DNA from: an uncultured Ruminococcus sp.
Lineage (GTDB): Bacteria; Bacillota; Clostridia; Oscillospirales; Ruminococcaceae
Assembly: GCA_900752785.1 (NCBI GenBank)
Contig: CAADWP010000100.1
Location: 1 to 26,140 of the forward strand
Direction of reading: 5' to 3'
DNA length: 26,140 bases
Shown here: in pieces, positions 8,650 through 15,172 of the stretch
Position numbering within the stretch: the first letter of the stretch is position 1
How the letters are laid out: each line of letters begins with the position of its first letter
Program-made: the position numbers and the translations under genes
Notes under the pieces: model-generated
The model's input: only the letters and a program-made list of their open reading frames with translations
Database searches by the model: none
What the model was told of the DNA's origin: nothing

Positions 8650-8889
8650 TTAGTTGTACTCATGCAAAAGAATTGCAAGAGCTTTCTCGGCTGTCTCGGA
8701 TTGTGGCGGAATATCTAAGCCTCTGTCGTAGTTGTAGATAATCTCGTTATCTGCTTTGAGCATGAGCTTGCTGATTCTGCCGCCCTCTATGCCAAATTGG
8801 CTTCCTGTTTCGTATACCTTAGCCCAATAGCGGACTGTGGTGTGGCTTTCGTCCGGGTTAGGGACTAAGATTGCACCCTGTTTCCACAT
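8650..8889 (-). CDS. Small conserved protein, DUF7678-like (tentative)
   Basis: A 79-residue protein with AAAAAGGAGG before ATG 8889. The features YWAKVYETGSQFGIEGGRIS, LMLKADNEIIYNYDRGLDI and the ending EKALAILLHEYN are those of a small accessory family seen in gut Bacillota mobile DNA. I associate it with DUF7678 without being able to check. Role unknown. It lies 22 nt before the next gene. Confidence 0.8.
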   Translation of the reverse strand: MWKQGAILVPNPDESHTTVRYWAKVYETGSQFGIEGGRISKLMLKADNEIIYNYDRGLDIPPQSETAEKALAILLHEYN

Positions 8890-8913
8890 ATGGTCCTCCT
8901 TTTTGTTATCTGT

Positions 8914-8935
8914 GCGGAGGCGTTAGAGCCTCCGC
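8914..8935. promoter_or_regulatory. Perfect 8-bp intergenic hairpin
   Basis: GCGGAGGC (8914-8921) pairs with GCCTCCGC (8928-8935) around a 6-nt loop, between two genes of the accessory operon. Neither strand has a T run behind it, so it is more likely an RNA stability or processing element than a strong terminator. Confidence 0.5.
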
Positions 8936-8945
8936 TTGTTAATGC

Positions 8946-9275
8946 TTAAATGACTTTTCTCGTTCCTTTAAGTAAGCCCTCTATATCCCTTAGTTTCTTC
9001 TGCGCCTCCTGACCTTTTTTGAACTCTTGGCGATAGAACACGAGGTTTTCTTCCTTTTCAGCAAGCTGCTTTTCGTATTCTGCTTTCTGCTGATCGAGGA
9101 GCTTTCTAAAACGGAGTTCCATAAGCCATTTGCCCGATTTTACATCTTTTACCCACTGCTTGCAGAACTCGTTTTTGTCTACGCAGTCTGATTCGTAGTA
9201 CGATTCTTCAATGTAGTGGTATTCTTCATCGGAGGGGTTGTATTTCGTCCTCTCGATAAATTCTTGCTTCATCAT
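8946..9275 (-). CDS. Coiled-coil phage-type hypothetical protein
   Basis: A 109-residue protein with AAGGAGG 8 nt before ATG 9275. The N-terminus (MMKQEFIERTKYNPSDEEYH) is followed by a long charged helix predicted as coiled coil (FRKLLDQQKAEYEKQLAEKE to KLRDIEGLLKGT). The layout is common among small proteins of Bacillota phages. No known activity. Confidence 0.8.
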   Translation of the reverse strand: MMKQEFIERTKYNPSDEEYHYIEESYYESDCVDKNEFCKQWVKDVKSGKWLMELRFRKLLDQQKAEYEKQLAEKEENLVFYRQEFKKGQEAQKKLRDIEGLLKGTRKVI

Positions 9276-9288
9276 ATGTTACACCTCC

Positions 9289-9555
9289 TTATACCTCATG
9301 GTATACCTGACCGACGTGTCCGTCAGGCTCATCAGGTGCTTCGTAATCGTAGATTCGGAAGTCATGCGGCTCAAGCTCTGCATAATTCTTGCGAATTCTG
9401 CGAATGTAGCCTTTCATGGTTTTCATAGAGTTTCCGTTAAAACCGCCGCTCACATGGTTTTTGCAGTAACTACCTTTTATGTGGTCGTAACTTCCGCCGA
9501 TTCCCGGCTGTAACTCTGGTTTTCTTACATCGAATTCCAAGAAAAATCTTTTCAT
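9289..9555 (-). CDS. Hypothetical small protein
   Basis: An 88-residue protein with GGAGGAGG shortly before ATG 9555. A basic centre (MKTMKGYIRRIRKNYAEL) and an acidic tail (YDYEAPDEPDGHVGQ) are visible. Family not recognised. It may be the first gene of the accessory operon unless the short frame before it is real. Confidence 0.75.
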   Translation of the reverse strand: MKRFFLEFDVRKPELQPGIGGSYDHIKGSYCKNHVSGGFNGNSMKTMKGYIRRIRKNYAELEPHDFRIYDYEAPDEPDGHVGQVYHEV

Positions 9556-9746
9556 AGCCTCCTCCGTTTCTCCCTCGGAGCTTTCTGAATCTCACCCGAA
9601 TGAGCTGCTACACTTGTTCTCGCTCTATTCCGTCGGTTGCTTTCGTTTCCCCATTTTGGGACATAGTTGAGTTTAATTATCGGGGAACATCTCTTCAAGA
9701 ACTGAGTTTCCTCAAGAATACTGGTTAATTCCTTGCACCTATTCAT
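9552..9746 (-). CDS. Possible small basic protein in the operon leader
   Basis: A 64-codon frame from ATG 9746 whose stop overlaps the next start as ATGA, like several gene joints in this operon. Against it, the Shine-Dalgarno-like GGAGA touches the ATG, and the C-terminal part (RRNRARTSVAAHSGEIQ...) reads like purine-rich leader sequence. The rest of 9556-9912 shows no other gene and could be an untranslated leader. Confidence 0.25.
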   Translation of the reverse strand: MNRCKELTSILEETQFLKRCSPIIKLNYVPKWGNESNRRNRARTSVAAHSGEIQKAPREKRRRL

Positions 9747-9891
9747 TCTCCGGAGGAGCGCCTGCCCCACTTGACGCTCTGTTTTTTCCGCATTTGCCGT
9801 CCTCTTTCTGTTCCTCGTCTCCCTACTGAGCCTCCCGGCTGAGTAGTTCGTAGCCTGTGATCGGACCGCCTCCGTGTGCCTATTTTCTTTC

Positions 9892-9941
9892 GGGGTGTTC
9901 CCCTTGATTATAATTATAGCCCCTTTTAGGGTCATTTTCAA
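9892..9941 (-). promoter_or_regulatory. Strong promoter of the accessory operon with inverted repeats
   Basis: Minus strand TTGAAA (9941-9936), 17-nt spacer, TATAAT (9918-9913). The spacer holds the imperfect palindrome CCCTAAAAGGG. A perfect GGGG-TGTT-CCCC hairpin (9892-9903) lies at the predicted transcript start. Just upstream, ACCAAA (9941-9946) and TTTGGT (9957-9962) form another inverted repeat. These could be repressor sites or a 5' stabilising stem. Confidence 0.75.
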
Positions 9942-10049
9942 CCAAAATTCAAAAAAATTTGGTAATTTTGCTAAAGTTTGTTTGATTTGTCGGTTTTACG
10001 GTTATGCAATATATACAGTTTTGTGCGTTTTGTCCTTTTCTGGGACAGC

Positions 10050-10081
10050 AAAAAATCCCCTCCGGGGTAGTGGAGGGGATT
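10050..10081 (-). terminator. Rho-independent terminator of the prophage late operon
   Basis: A 10-bp stem, AATCCCCTCC (10054-10063) with GGAGGGGATT (10072-10081), 8-nt loop, is followed on the minus strand by a T run (10055-10050). It lies 53 nt after the holin stop and before the accessory operon promoter. Confidence 0.9.
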
Positions 10082-10133
10082 CCGTATCGTCGTTAGGTGG
10101 CTCTCCGACGACTTTCATAATTCATTAAAGCTC

Positions 10134-10514
10134 CTACTGAGCTATTTCGTTGTTGCTTTCAAGCTGTTTCTGTCTCTTTACCTCAGCCTCGATCTTGTTT
10201 TCGAGGAAGCTGTCTACGTTGCCATAGAGCTTTTCTATGTAACGTTCTGTCGCCGGTGTAAATAAGTCAATTGCTGTCTGTATCGCCTGCTCCATTGCAA
10301 TCTTCTGAGCGTCTGCGTTAAACACTCCGCCGTTCTTGAGATCGTCCACATATACCTGAGATGTAATGCGTACCGCCTCTGCAACCACCTTGCTGATCTC
10401 CTCCATGTGGTGCTTTGCTCCATAGGTTTCAATCAGAAGTCCGATGTATCTTGCAAATATAGGAATAAAGGCGATAATTACAGCTTCGAGAACTGATTCT
10501 ATAAAATCATTCAT
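10134..10514 (-). CDS. Phage holin, LLH family
   Basis: A 126-residue protein starting at ATG 10514 after AAGGAGG. One N-terminal membrane helix (SVLEAVIIAFIPIFARYIGL) is followed by a long soluble region with VAEAVRITSQVYVDDLKNGG, FNADAQKIAMEQA and a C-terminus ENKIEAEVKRQK. This layout is that of LLH-type holins, small membrane proteins that time release of the endolysin encoded just upstream. It is the last gene of the late operon. Confidence 0.85.
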   Translation of the reverse strand: MNDFIESVLEAVIIAFIPIFARYIGLLIETYGAKHHMEEISKVVAEAVRITSQVYVDDLKNGGVFNADAQKIAMEQAIQTAIDLFTPATERYIEKLYGNVDSFLENKIEAEVKRQKQLESNNEIAQ

Positions 10515-10531
10515 AGCCGCTCTCCTCCTTA

Positions 10532-11830
10532 TTACTTTGAAACGTATTCGCTTGAGACATATCCCGTGTATGTCTTGTTCTTGTAAGTCGTCTGAACTAA
10601 GAGCCACTTAACGCCGGAAACGGTTGTGTAATAGCCGTAGCACTGCATTGTTGTTCCATTTGGGAGGGTTGCAAGTATGGTCTTGTTTGTGCCTGCTCCT
10701 CTGCGGAGGTTGAGCGCTGAGGCTTTAACTCTGTAAGTTCCTGTAAGACTTCTGTCCATTGCTCTGGCAGGCTCAGGAGCGGCAGAGCTGCTGTTTCCTC
10801 CGCTTGATGTTGTTTCTGTGGACGCTTTGCTTATGCCGAAATAGGTGTAGAAATTGGTGGTTACACTCCTTGCTGTTCCTCCGGGGACGCTTTCGTCGCC
10901 GTACCACCTGTTGCTTTCTCTTACGTCAACGTGCGTAGCGGTGTAGCTCTTGTCGATGTTCGCTATGCCGCCGAATCCAACGTCCTGAGCGGCGCAACAT
11001 ACGAGCTTTGAAGATATGATCTTTCCGTTTTTGTCGTAGCATACAATATCTGCCGCCGTTCCTACGACGTGCTGTCCGATACCGTTTCCGCCGACGTAAA
11101 CGTCCCAATACTCGCAACGGTAGCCGCTGTTTACGATGATCTTTGAACAGTTGAGCTTGACAAACAGCTTTTCAAGGTAGTCTATCAGCTTTTTGCTGTT
11201 CTTAGTTGTGTGAACTTTGCCGCACTTGCAGCGGAACTCCATAATGTTGAAGTGTGTGGAGAGCTGTTTTGTGCTGCTATAAGCGTATTCAATGATATCC
11301 GACATATTATCCTCCTTTTCTGCATATCTGTCGTAATATTTCTGTCCGTATGTCGCTTTCATGATCTGCACGTCTGCTCCGCTGTATGCAGGTCGTTCAA
11401 ATTTCAAGAGAACTTCATCAGAGGCAGAGCGGACGCTCTCTGCTGTCTTGAGTATACCAAGAACTCCTGAGAAATCTTCCTCAAGTTCCTTTACAAGGAA
11501 CTCAAGCTGCATTTCGAGGTCCCCGATAGACTTGTCCTTGCTTCTGGCGTAGGAAAGTAATTTCCTTTTTCTTGGACTATACGTCCACTGAGCCAATCCG
11601 TAACCGGCACTATCCGTTGAAAAGTTGTTGTAGCCTCCGCTGTCAACTGCTTCTGTGTAGGAAGTGTCGGTAAATCCGAGACGATTTTCGGCGGAGTTTT
11701 CAAGATTTGTGGGGATAAGTCCGCTTTCAGCGAAAAGGTTTCCCATAAGTCCTGCCGCCCCGAAGTCGTTAAGACCGTTCTCTTTCAAGAAGTTCCAAGT
11801 CATTTCCTCGGTAGTGTTTCCTTTAAGCAT
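10532..11830 (-). CDS. Three-domain prophage endolysin
   Basis: A 432-residue peptidoglycan hydrolase. Residues 1-160 form a phage tail-type lysozyme domain (AAGLMGNLFAESGLIPTNLE, likely catalytic Glu35; GYGLAQW). Residues 180-330 form a peptidase M15A domain, a DD- or LD-carboxypeptidase type zinc enzyme, with NSGYRC, the GQH histidine (254), the AADI aspartate (261) and THVDVR (His300). A Ser/Pro-rich linker leads to an SH3b cell-wall binding domain at about 365-432 (ALNLRRGAGTNKTILATLP). GGAGG precedes ATG 11830. It lies between the small membrane protein and the holin. Having both glycosidase-like and peptidase domains is unusual but known in Bacillota phage lysins. Confidence 0.9.
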   Translation of the reverse strand: MLKGNTTEEMTWNFLKENGLNDFGAAGLMGNLFAESGLIPTNLENSAENRLGFTDTSYTEAVDSGGYNNFSTDSAGYGLAQWTYSPRKRKLLSYARSKDKSIGDLEMQLEFLVKELEEDFSGVLGILKTAESVRSASDEVLLKFERPAYSGADVQIMKATYGQKYYDRYAEKEDNMSDIIEYAYSSTKQLSTHFNIMEFRCKCGKVHTTKNSKKLIDYLEKLFVKLNCSKIIVNSGYRCEYWDVYVGGNGIGQHVVGTAADIVCYDKNGKIISSKLVCCAAQDVGFGGIANIDKSYTATHVDVRESNRWYGDESVPGGTARSVTTNFYTYFGISKASTETTSSGGNSSSAAPEPARAMDRSLTGTYRVKASALNLRRGAGTNKTILATLPNGTTMQCYGYYTTVSGVKWLLVQTTYKNKTYTGYVSSEYVSK

Positions 11831-11865
11831 TTGTCATTCCTCCAATCTGTTTAACTTCTTTGGTG

Positions 11866-12183
11866 CTACTCTTCCTGTGTAGACGAGTGCGCCCTCTGGT
11901 TTAAGTGTTTCTGTAGCTTGTTGTGAGCCTCTGTGACAGCTCCGTTACAGTTGAGCTGTTTAAGTCCGTCGAGGCAGGCAAGCATAGCATAGCTCATGAG
12001 GCACTGTTCGTCTTTCATTTCCTTGATGTCTGACGCTTCTTTCTTCCTGAGTTCCTCAATGTCTACCGACTGCTTTTCCTGCTTCTGAATCCACTTAATC
12101 ACAGAATATACGGCTGTTCCTATTGCTATCAAAGCGCCAAGTACCGCCGCTATTGTGATAATCGTGTTTGCGTCAACGTACAT
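11866..12183 (-). CDS. Small single-span membrane protein, possible holin or spanin-like
   Basis: A 105-residue protein. AAAGGAGG lies 7 nt before ATG 12183; the longer frame begins at a GTG overlapping that site. A hydrophobic N-terminal helix (TIITIAAVLGALIAIGTAVY) is followed by a charged helical tail (KQEKQSVDIEELRKKEASDI). Its start and ribosome site lie inside the end of the reverse transcriptase gene, with an 11-nt overlap, so its translation is tied to the DGR. The place before the endolysin fits a lysis-associated membrane protein. Confidence 0.8.
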   Translation of the reverse strand: MYVDANTIITIAAVLGALIAIGTAVYSVIKWIQKQEKQSVDIEELRKKEASDIKEMKDEQCLMSYAMLACLDGLKQLNCNGAVTEAHNKLQKHLNQRAHSSTQEE

Positions 12184-13276
12184 TTCCGTCACCTCCTTTC
12201 ACCACGATCTCGTCAAATATATGGTTAAGTTTCCGCCTTAAGCCGAAACTGTTACAGTGCATGAGTGTTCCGCAGAATGAGGCTGCGGAGCGGTCAAAAT
12301 GTTCTCTTGTTATTTCTCCTTCGTCAAGCATTTCGCTAAGTTTCTTGACGCTGTGTATCATTCTTCTTGCTGTCTGCTTTTTCAGTTTTCTGTGAGTAGC
12401 CCACATCTTATATCCGACAAAATCTATTCCGAGGCTTATCGGGCGTATGGTCGTTTTCTTGTTGAGGTCAAGCCTTAGCCGTTCTTTGAGGAATATCTCA
12501 ATATCCTCCTTGATTCTCCTCAGCTCTGTTTTGTCGTTGAAAAGAATGATAACGTCGTCCATGTATCTTATGTAGTAATGGAGACGGAGTTGGTGCTTGC
12601 AATGTTGGTCAAGCTCGTTCAAGTAAATGTTTGCAAATAGCTGACTTGTAAGGTTTCCTATCGGCATTCCAACGGTTGAGAGCCACATTTCTTCTGTGCA
12701 TTCCTCCGGGCTGTAGCCTGCCGGTAGTCCAAACTTTGTTTCCTCGCTGTTGACGATCTCTTCAAGAAGTAACATCAACTGCTTGTCCTTGATTCTTCTG
12801 CCGAGGATTTCAAGAAGAATTTCGTGGTCTACCCTGTAGAAATACTTGCTTATATCGAGCTTGAGGTAATACCACTTCTCCGGTTTTCTGCTTACCTGTC
12901 GTAGCCAATATTGTAGACGGTCTGCCGCTTTATGGCTTCCTTTGTCAATTCTGCAAGCATAACTATCTTCAATAAACGTTCTGTCGTAGAATGGATTGAG
13001 CTGCTTATATATCGCCCATTGCACAACTCTGTCCCGGTACTGCAAAGCCATAACGAGCCTGAGTTTTGGCTCTTTAACGTAAAACTGCCTGTAGTGTCCA
13101 ACTTTGTAAGTTCCCCATATAAGCTCGTTTTGAAGCTGTATGAGGTTTTCCTCAAGGTTGTCTGTAAATAATAGCACATCGTCTCTGAATCGTTTGCCTT
13201 TTCGTGCGTTCAAATGTGCGTCGTAAAGCTCTTCAAAGTCGTAAATCTTGCTGAATACATTATCCAACGTCTGCAT
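12173..13276 (-). CDS. DGR reverse transcriptase
   Basis: A 367-residue reverse transcriptase. Palm motifs are present in order: KLDISKYFYRVDH (Asp141), GMPIGNLTSQLFANIYLNEL (203-222) with the SQ form of motif 4, and YIRYMDDVIIL with the catalytic YMDD at 238-241. The later LGIDFVGYK element follows. There is no maturase or endonuclease domain and no thumb extension like group II introns, and the length fits DGR enzymes. It makes adenine-mutagenised cDNA from the template RNA encoded directly upstream and works with Avd. The start at 13276 follows a GAGGAG site somewhat distant. No terminator separates it from the lysis genes. Confidence 0.95.
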   Translation of the reverse strand: MQTLDNVFSKIYDFEELYDAHLNARKGKRFRDDVLLFTDNLEENLIQLQNELIWGTYKVGHYRQFYVKEPKLRLVMALQYRDRVVQWAIYKQLNPFYDRTFIEDSYACRIDKGSHKAADRLQYWLRQVSRKPEKWYYLKLDISKYFYRVDHEILLEILGRRIKDKQLMLLLEEIVNSEETKFGLPAGYSPEECTEEMWLSTVGMPIGNLTSQLFANIYLNELDQHCKHQLRLHYYIRYMDDVIILFNDKTELRRIKEDIEIFLKERLRLDLNKKTTIRPISLGIDFVGYKMWATHRKLKKQTARRMIHSVKKLSEMLDEGEITREHFDRSAASFCGTLMHCNSFGLRRKLNHIFDEIVVKGGDGNVR

Positions 13277-13448
13277 TGTTCCGTTTGGCTCTCCTCTTGC
13301 TTATAAATATAGGCTGCGTGTAACGTTTCCGCTTTCGCAGTAATTCAATCTTTTCCCCGTAAGGGGAGGGAAACAGGCCCCTTTAATGCTATGCGCTGAA
13401 CTTTCGCCCGTGGGCGGCAGTTGTGTAATCTCTCCGGCATAGCAGTAG
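13277..13448 (-). ncRNA. DGR RNA spacer between template repeat and RT gene
   Basis: This 172-nt stretch has no gene. It contains short stems: CGCCC-GT-GGGCG at 13405-13416 and TCCCC-GTAA-GGGGA at 13354-13367. In the well-studied Bordetella phage DGR, the RNA segment directly 3' of TR, before the RT gene, primes cDNA synthesis and binds Avd and RT. By position I infer the same role. Confidence 0.5.
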
Positions 13449-13566
13449 AGCGGAGCGGAAACCGATGTTGTCGTTGGAATTCGAGCGAGGGTTGTTCAGA
13501 TTCGTGTAGAAAACACCTGCATTCGAGCTGTTCGTCCAGTTGCCACCACGATTCGGGAAACGCTTT
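13449..13566 (-). repeat. DGR template repeat (TR)
   Basis: It aligns without gaps to 14129-14246 at an offset of exactly 680. In the core 13449-13564, 95 of 116 positions match. All 21 differences are at T on the plus strand, that is A in the coding-strand template, out of 28 such positions. The left end, nearest the RT gene, is an A-free identical run of 17 nt in coding sense (13465-13449). Read in the VP frame it has ten AAY codons, which cannot become stops by adenine change alone. It lies between avd and the RT gene. Confidence 0.97.
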
Positions 13567-13585
13567 CGGCCTGCTCCCCATATAC

Positions 13586-14041
13586 CTACTTTGTGTACTT
13601 CATGTAACCACCTATAATGCGTCCTATCTCGTTGAGCATTCTGCTCCAAGTTTCGTATTTCTGCATTGAAAGAGGCGGTTGCATTTTTATAGTTTTCGGC
13701 TTTCCGTCGGGAAAACGTTCTATTTCTCCGCTGCTGTTTTTCTTGCTGATCTCTTTATCGTAGAAGTCCTTGTCATGTGCAAGGCGAATAAGGTGTCTCA
13801 GGACGTCCAACTCAATATCAAGCTCCTGTAATGTCGTTTTCTTGTAATACTTCTTCTCAATGGCAATTGCAAGGCGGTACATTGTGAGCATGGCCGTTCT
13901 TATTTCGTCCGCTGTCTGTCTCTCCCTCCGTGGGAACTGAGCTACGGCTTTCTTTCCATACTTCATCATGTCGCCTATCTTCTCTTTGAGAATGAACGGT
14001 GCGGCTTCTTTATTGCGTTGCTGAATGTCCGTGCTTTCCAT
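13586..14041 (-). CDS. avd: DGR accessory variability determinant
   Basis: A 151-residue basic helical protein. Long helices (MLTMYRLAIAIEKKYYKKTT, ELDIELDVLRHLIRLAHDKD) and the ending SRMLNEIGRIIGGYMKYTK match the four-helix Avd fold, which forms a pentameric barrel that binds the reverse transcriptase and template RNA. It lies directly between the variable protein and the template repeat. TAAAGGAG precedes ATG 14041. The loop containing FPDGKPKTIKMQP is longer than in the short family members. Annotation pipelines often leave such genes as hypothetical or four-helix-bundle proteins. Confidence 0.9.
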   Translation of the reverse strand: MESTDIQQRNKEAAPFILKEKIGDMMKYGKKAVAQFPRRERQTADEIRTAMLTMYRLAIAIEKKYYKKTTLQELDIELDVLRHLIRLAHDKDFYDKEISKKNSSGEIERFPDGKPKTIKMQPPLSMQKYETWSRMLNEIGRIIGGYMKYTK

Positions 14042-14067
14042 ATTTCTTTCTCCTTTAGTTCTGGTAT

Positions 14068-14087
14068 AGGGGAGCTGTCGCTCCCCT
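14068..14087. promoter_or_regulatory. DGR target-site hairpin downstream of VR
   Basis: AGGGGAGC (14068-14075) pairs with GCTCCCCT (14080-14087) around a 4-nt loop, which is GACA on the coding strand. It sits 41 nt beyond the 3' end of VR and past the VP stop. No T run follows on the minus strand, which argues against a terminator. An 8-bp stem with a tetraloop at this place is the known cruciform element that helps select the homing target in phage DGRs. Confidence 0.7.
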
Positions 14088-14110
14088 GAGCCAGTTATTC
14101 AGTAATCAGT

Positions 14111-15169
14111 TTACAGTTCTCCATAAAAAGCGGAGCGGAAACCGAAGCTGCCGTCGGAAAACGAGCGAGGGTAGCGCAGAGACGCGGAGAAAACACCCGC
14201 ACCCGAGCTGCTCGCCCAGTAGCCACCACGAAACGGGAAACGCTCGTCAGCGCCGTTGTTCATGTAGAAATTGTCTCCCTCATATCCGTCTGCGTCGGCA
14301 GGGAAGAGAGCAAGCTCCTTGATGATCTGCGGCACTGTAAGTCCTGTTGCAACAGCGAGGCTCTGGAACAGTGTGTTTTTGCTTTCGTCTGCCTGCGTTG
14401 TAATCGAAGTGGCAAGAGTTACCTTGCTGTTCGCCTGATCATACTTGAGCGTTCCTGTTGTTCCCGGTGCGACAAGTGACCCGTCTGACTTGATAGCCCT
14501 CCACTCGCTGCTTCCGGCTGAATTGTCCGAAGAGGGCAGAGCGCAGTTCGCATAGGGTATGATCTGAATTTCTCCCTTTGCAAGTCTCATACCGTCGCAC
14601 CATTCAGAAACATTTCCGTTCATATCGGCTATTCCTGCCGGGGTGTAGTCGTGATACCATGTAGCCGGTCCGCTGCCTGTCGCTGTTCGCTGTATTCTGC
14701 CGCTGCTGTCAAGTGCCATTGACGCTACGCCTTTTTCATGGGAATATGAAACGTCTCTGCCGTAATTGTTATTGCCGTGAGGCATAGTGCCGTTCTTCTT
14801 GCACCAAAGAGCTATTGCAGACCAGAGCGAAAACGGTGTGAGCGTCCAATAATCACCCTTATTACGGCAGGCTGTTCTCGCAGCGTCCGCTGTAATATTT
14901 GCTCTGGGGTCTTGGTTTGGAAGAGAATACGCCCTGTTCGATACGATGATGTTCTGATATTTTGAAATAGCTACAGCGGCTTTGTTCGTACCGTCGATTA
15001 CAAAAGCCGGGTGAATCGTCTCTGTTGCTCCCTCTATAATCTCGCTGCTCTTCATCTGCGGTACAATTACCATGATAGAGGGCATACCGAGGTCGTCGAG
15101 AATTACTGTGTTTTTGCCGCCCGAAAGTGCTTCTACAGAAAGTTTAAGATCGTCGAAATTTGTTGCCAT
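14111..15169 (-). CDS. DGR variable protein, FGE/C-type-lectin-like fold, putative receptor-binding
   Basis: A 352-residue protein with GGAGG 8 nt before ATG 15169. After an N-terminal part (1-85) comes a formylglycine-generating-enzyme/sulfatase-type domain with TPFSLWSAIALWCKKNGT, MPHGNNNYG, GIADMNGNVSEWCDGMR, and the C-terminal RGG.W....AGVF......PR........GFRSA scaffold. Such C-type lectin folds are the usual variable proteins of DGRs. Residues 310-347 are encoded by VR. Compared with the template, 15 residues there are changed, including all ten template asparagines. No cysteine pair of the formylglycine enzyme active site is evident, so it is a binding rather than catalytic protein. By position behind the tail fibre, it is probably a tail-tip adhesin. 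Confidence 0.93.
   Translation of the reverse strand: MATNFDDLKLSVEALSGGKNTVILDDLGMPSIMVIVPQMKSSEIIEGATETIHPAFVIDGTNKAAVAISKYQNIIVSNRAYSLPNQDPRANITADAARTACRNKGDYWTLTPFSLWSAIALWCKKNGTMPHGNNNYGRDVSYSHEKGVASMALDSSGRIQRTATGSGPATWYHDYTPAGIADMNGNVSEWCDGMRLAKGEIQIIPYANCALPSSDNSAGSSEWRAIKSDGSLVAPGTTGTLKYDQANSKVTLATSITTQADESKNTLFQSLAVATGLTVPQIIKELALFPADADGYEGDNFYMNNGADERFPFRGGYWASSSGAGVFSASLRYPRSFSDGSFGFRSAFYGEL
14129..14246 (-). repeat. DGR variable repeat (VR)
   Basis: It forms the last part of the variable-protein gene. Relative to TR, AAY codons have become Phe, Tyr, Ser, Gly, Ser, Arg, Tyr, Phe, Asp and Ser, and two Thr, one Tyr, one Asp and one Ile codon are changed at adenines. One change is silent (GCA to GCG). 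The scaffold codons between them are untouched. The low-coordinate end (14129-14145) is the putative initiation-of-mutagenic-homing segment. Confidence 0.97.
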
Positions 15170-15172
15170 TGT

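Noticed and set aside
8914..8935. Perfect hairpin as an operon terminator
   Set aside because: No T run on either strand, and the genes on both sides look co-transcribed. It is kept only as a regulatory or RNA-processing candidate.
10000..10130. Attachment site or integrase remnant near the late terminator
   Set aside because: No integrase, tRNA gene or long direct repeat was seen. The 5-bp inverted repeat near 10031-10047 is too weak to call, so the prophage boundary remains unknown.
12173..13276. Reverse transcriptase as a group II intron maturase, retron or abortive-infection RT
   Set aside because: There is no maturase/endonuclease part, no retron msr-msd-like RNA, and an adjacent Avd plus TR/VR pair with adenine-only changes identifies a DGR.
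13389..13649. Open frames over the template repeat as protein-coding genes
   Set aside because: They are the TR read as protein. The reading resembles the variable protein's C-terminus only because TR mirrors VR. No ribosome site or independent start exists, and the frame overlaps the end of avd.
14068..14087. Hairpin after the variable protein as a terminator
   Set aside because: No T run follows on the minus strand, and avd, TR and RT downstream must be transcribed. A DGR target hairpin fits better.
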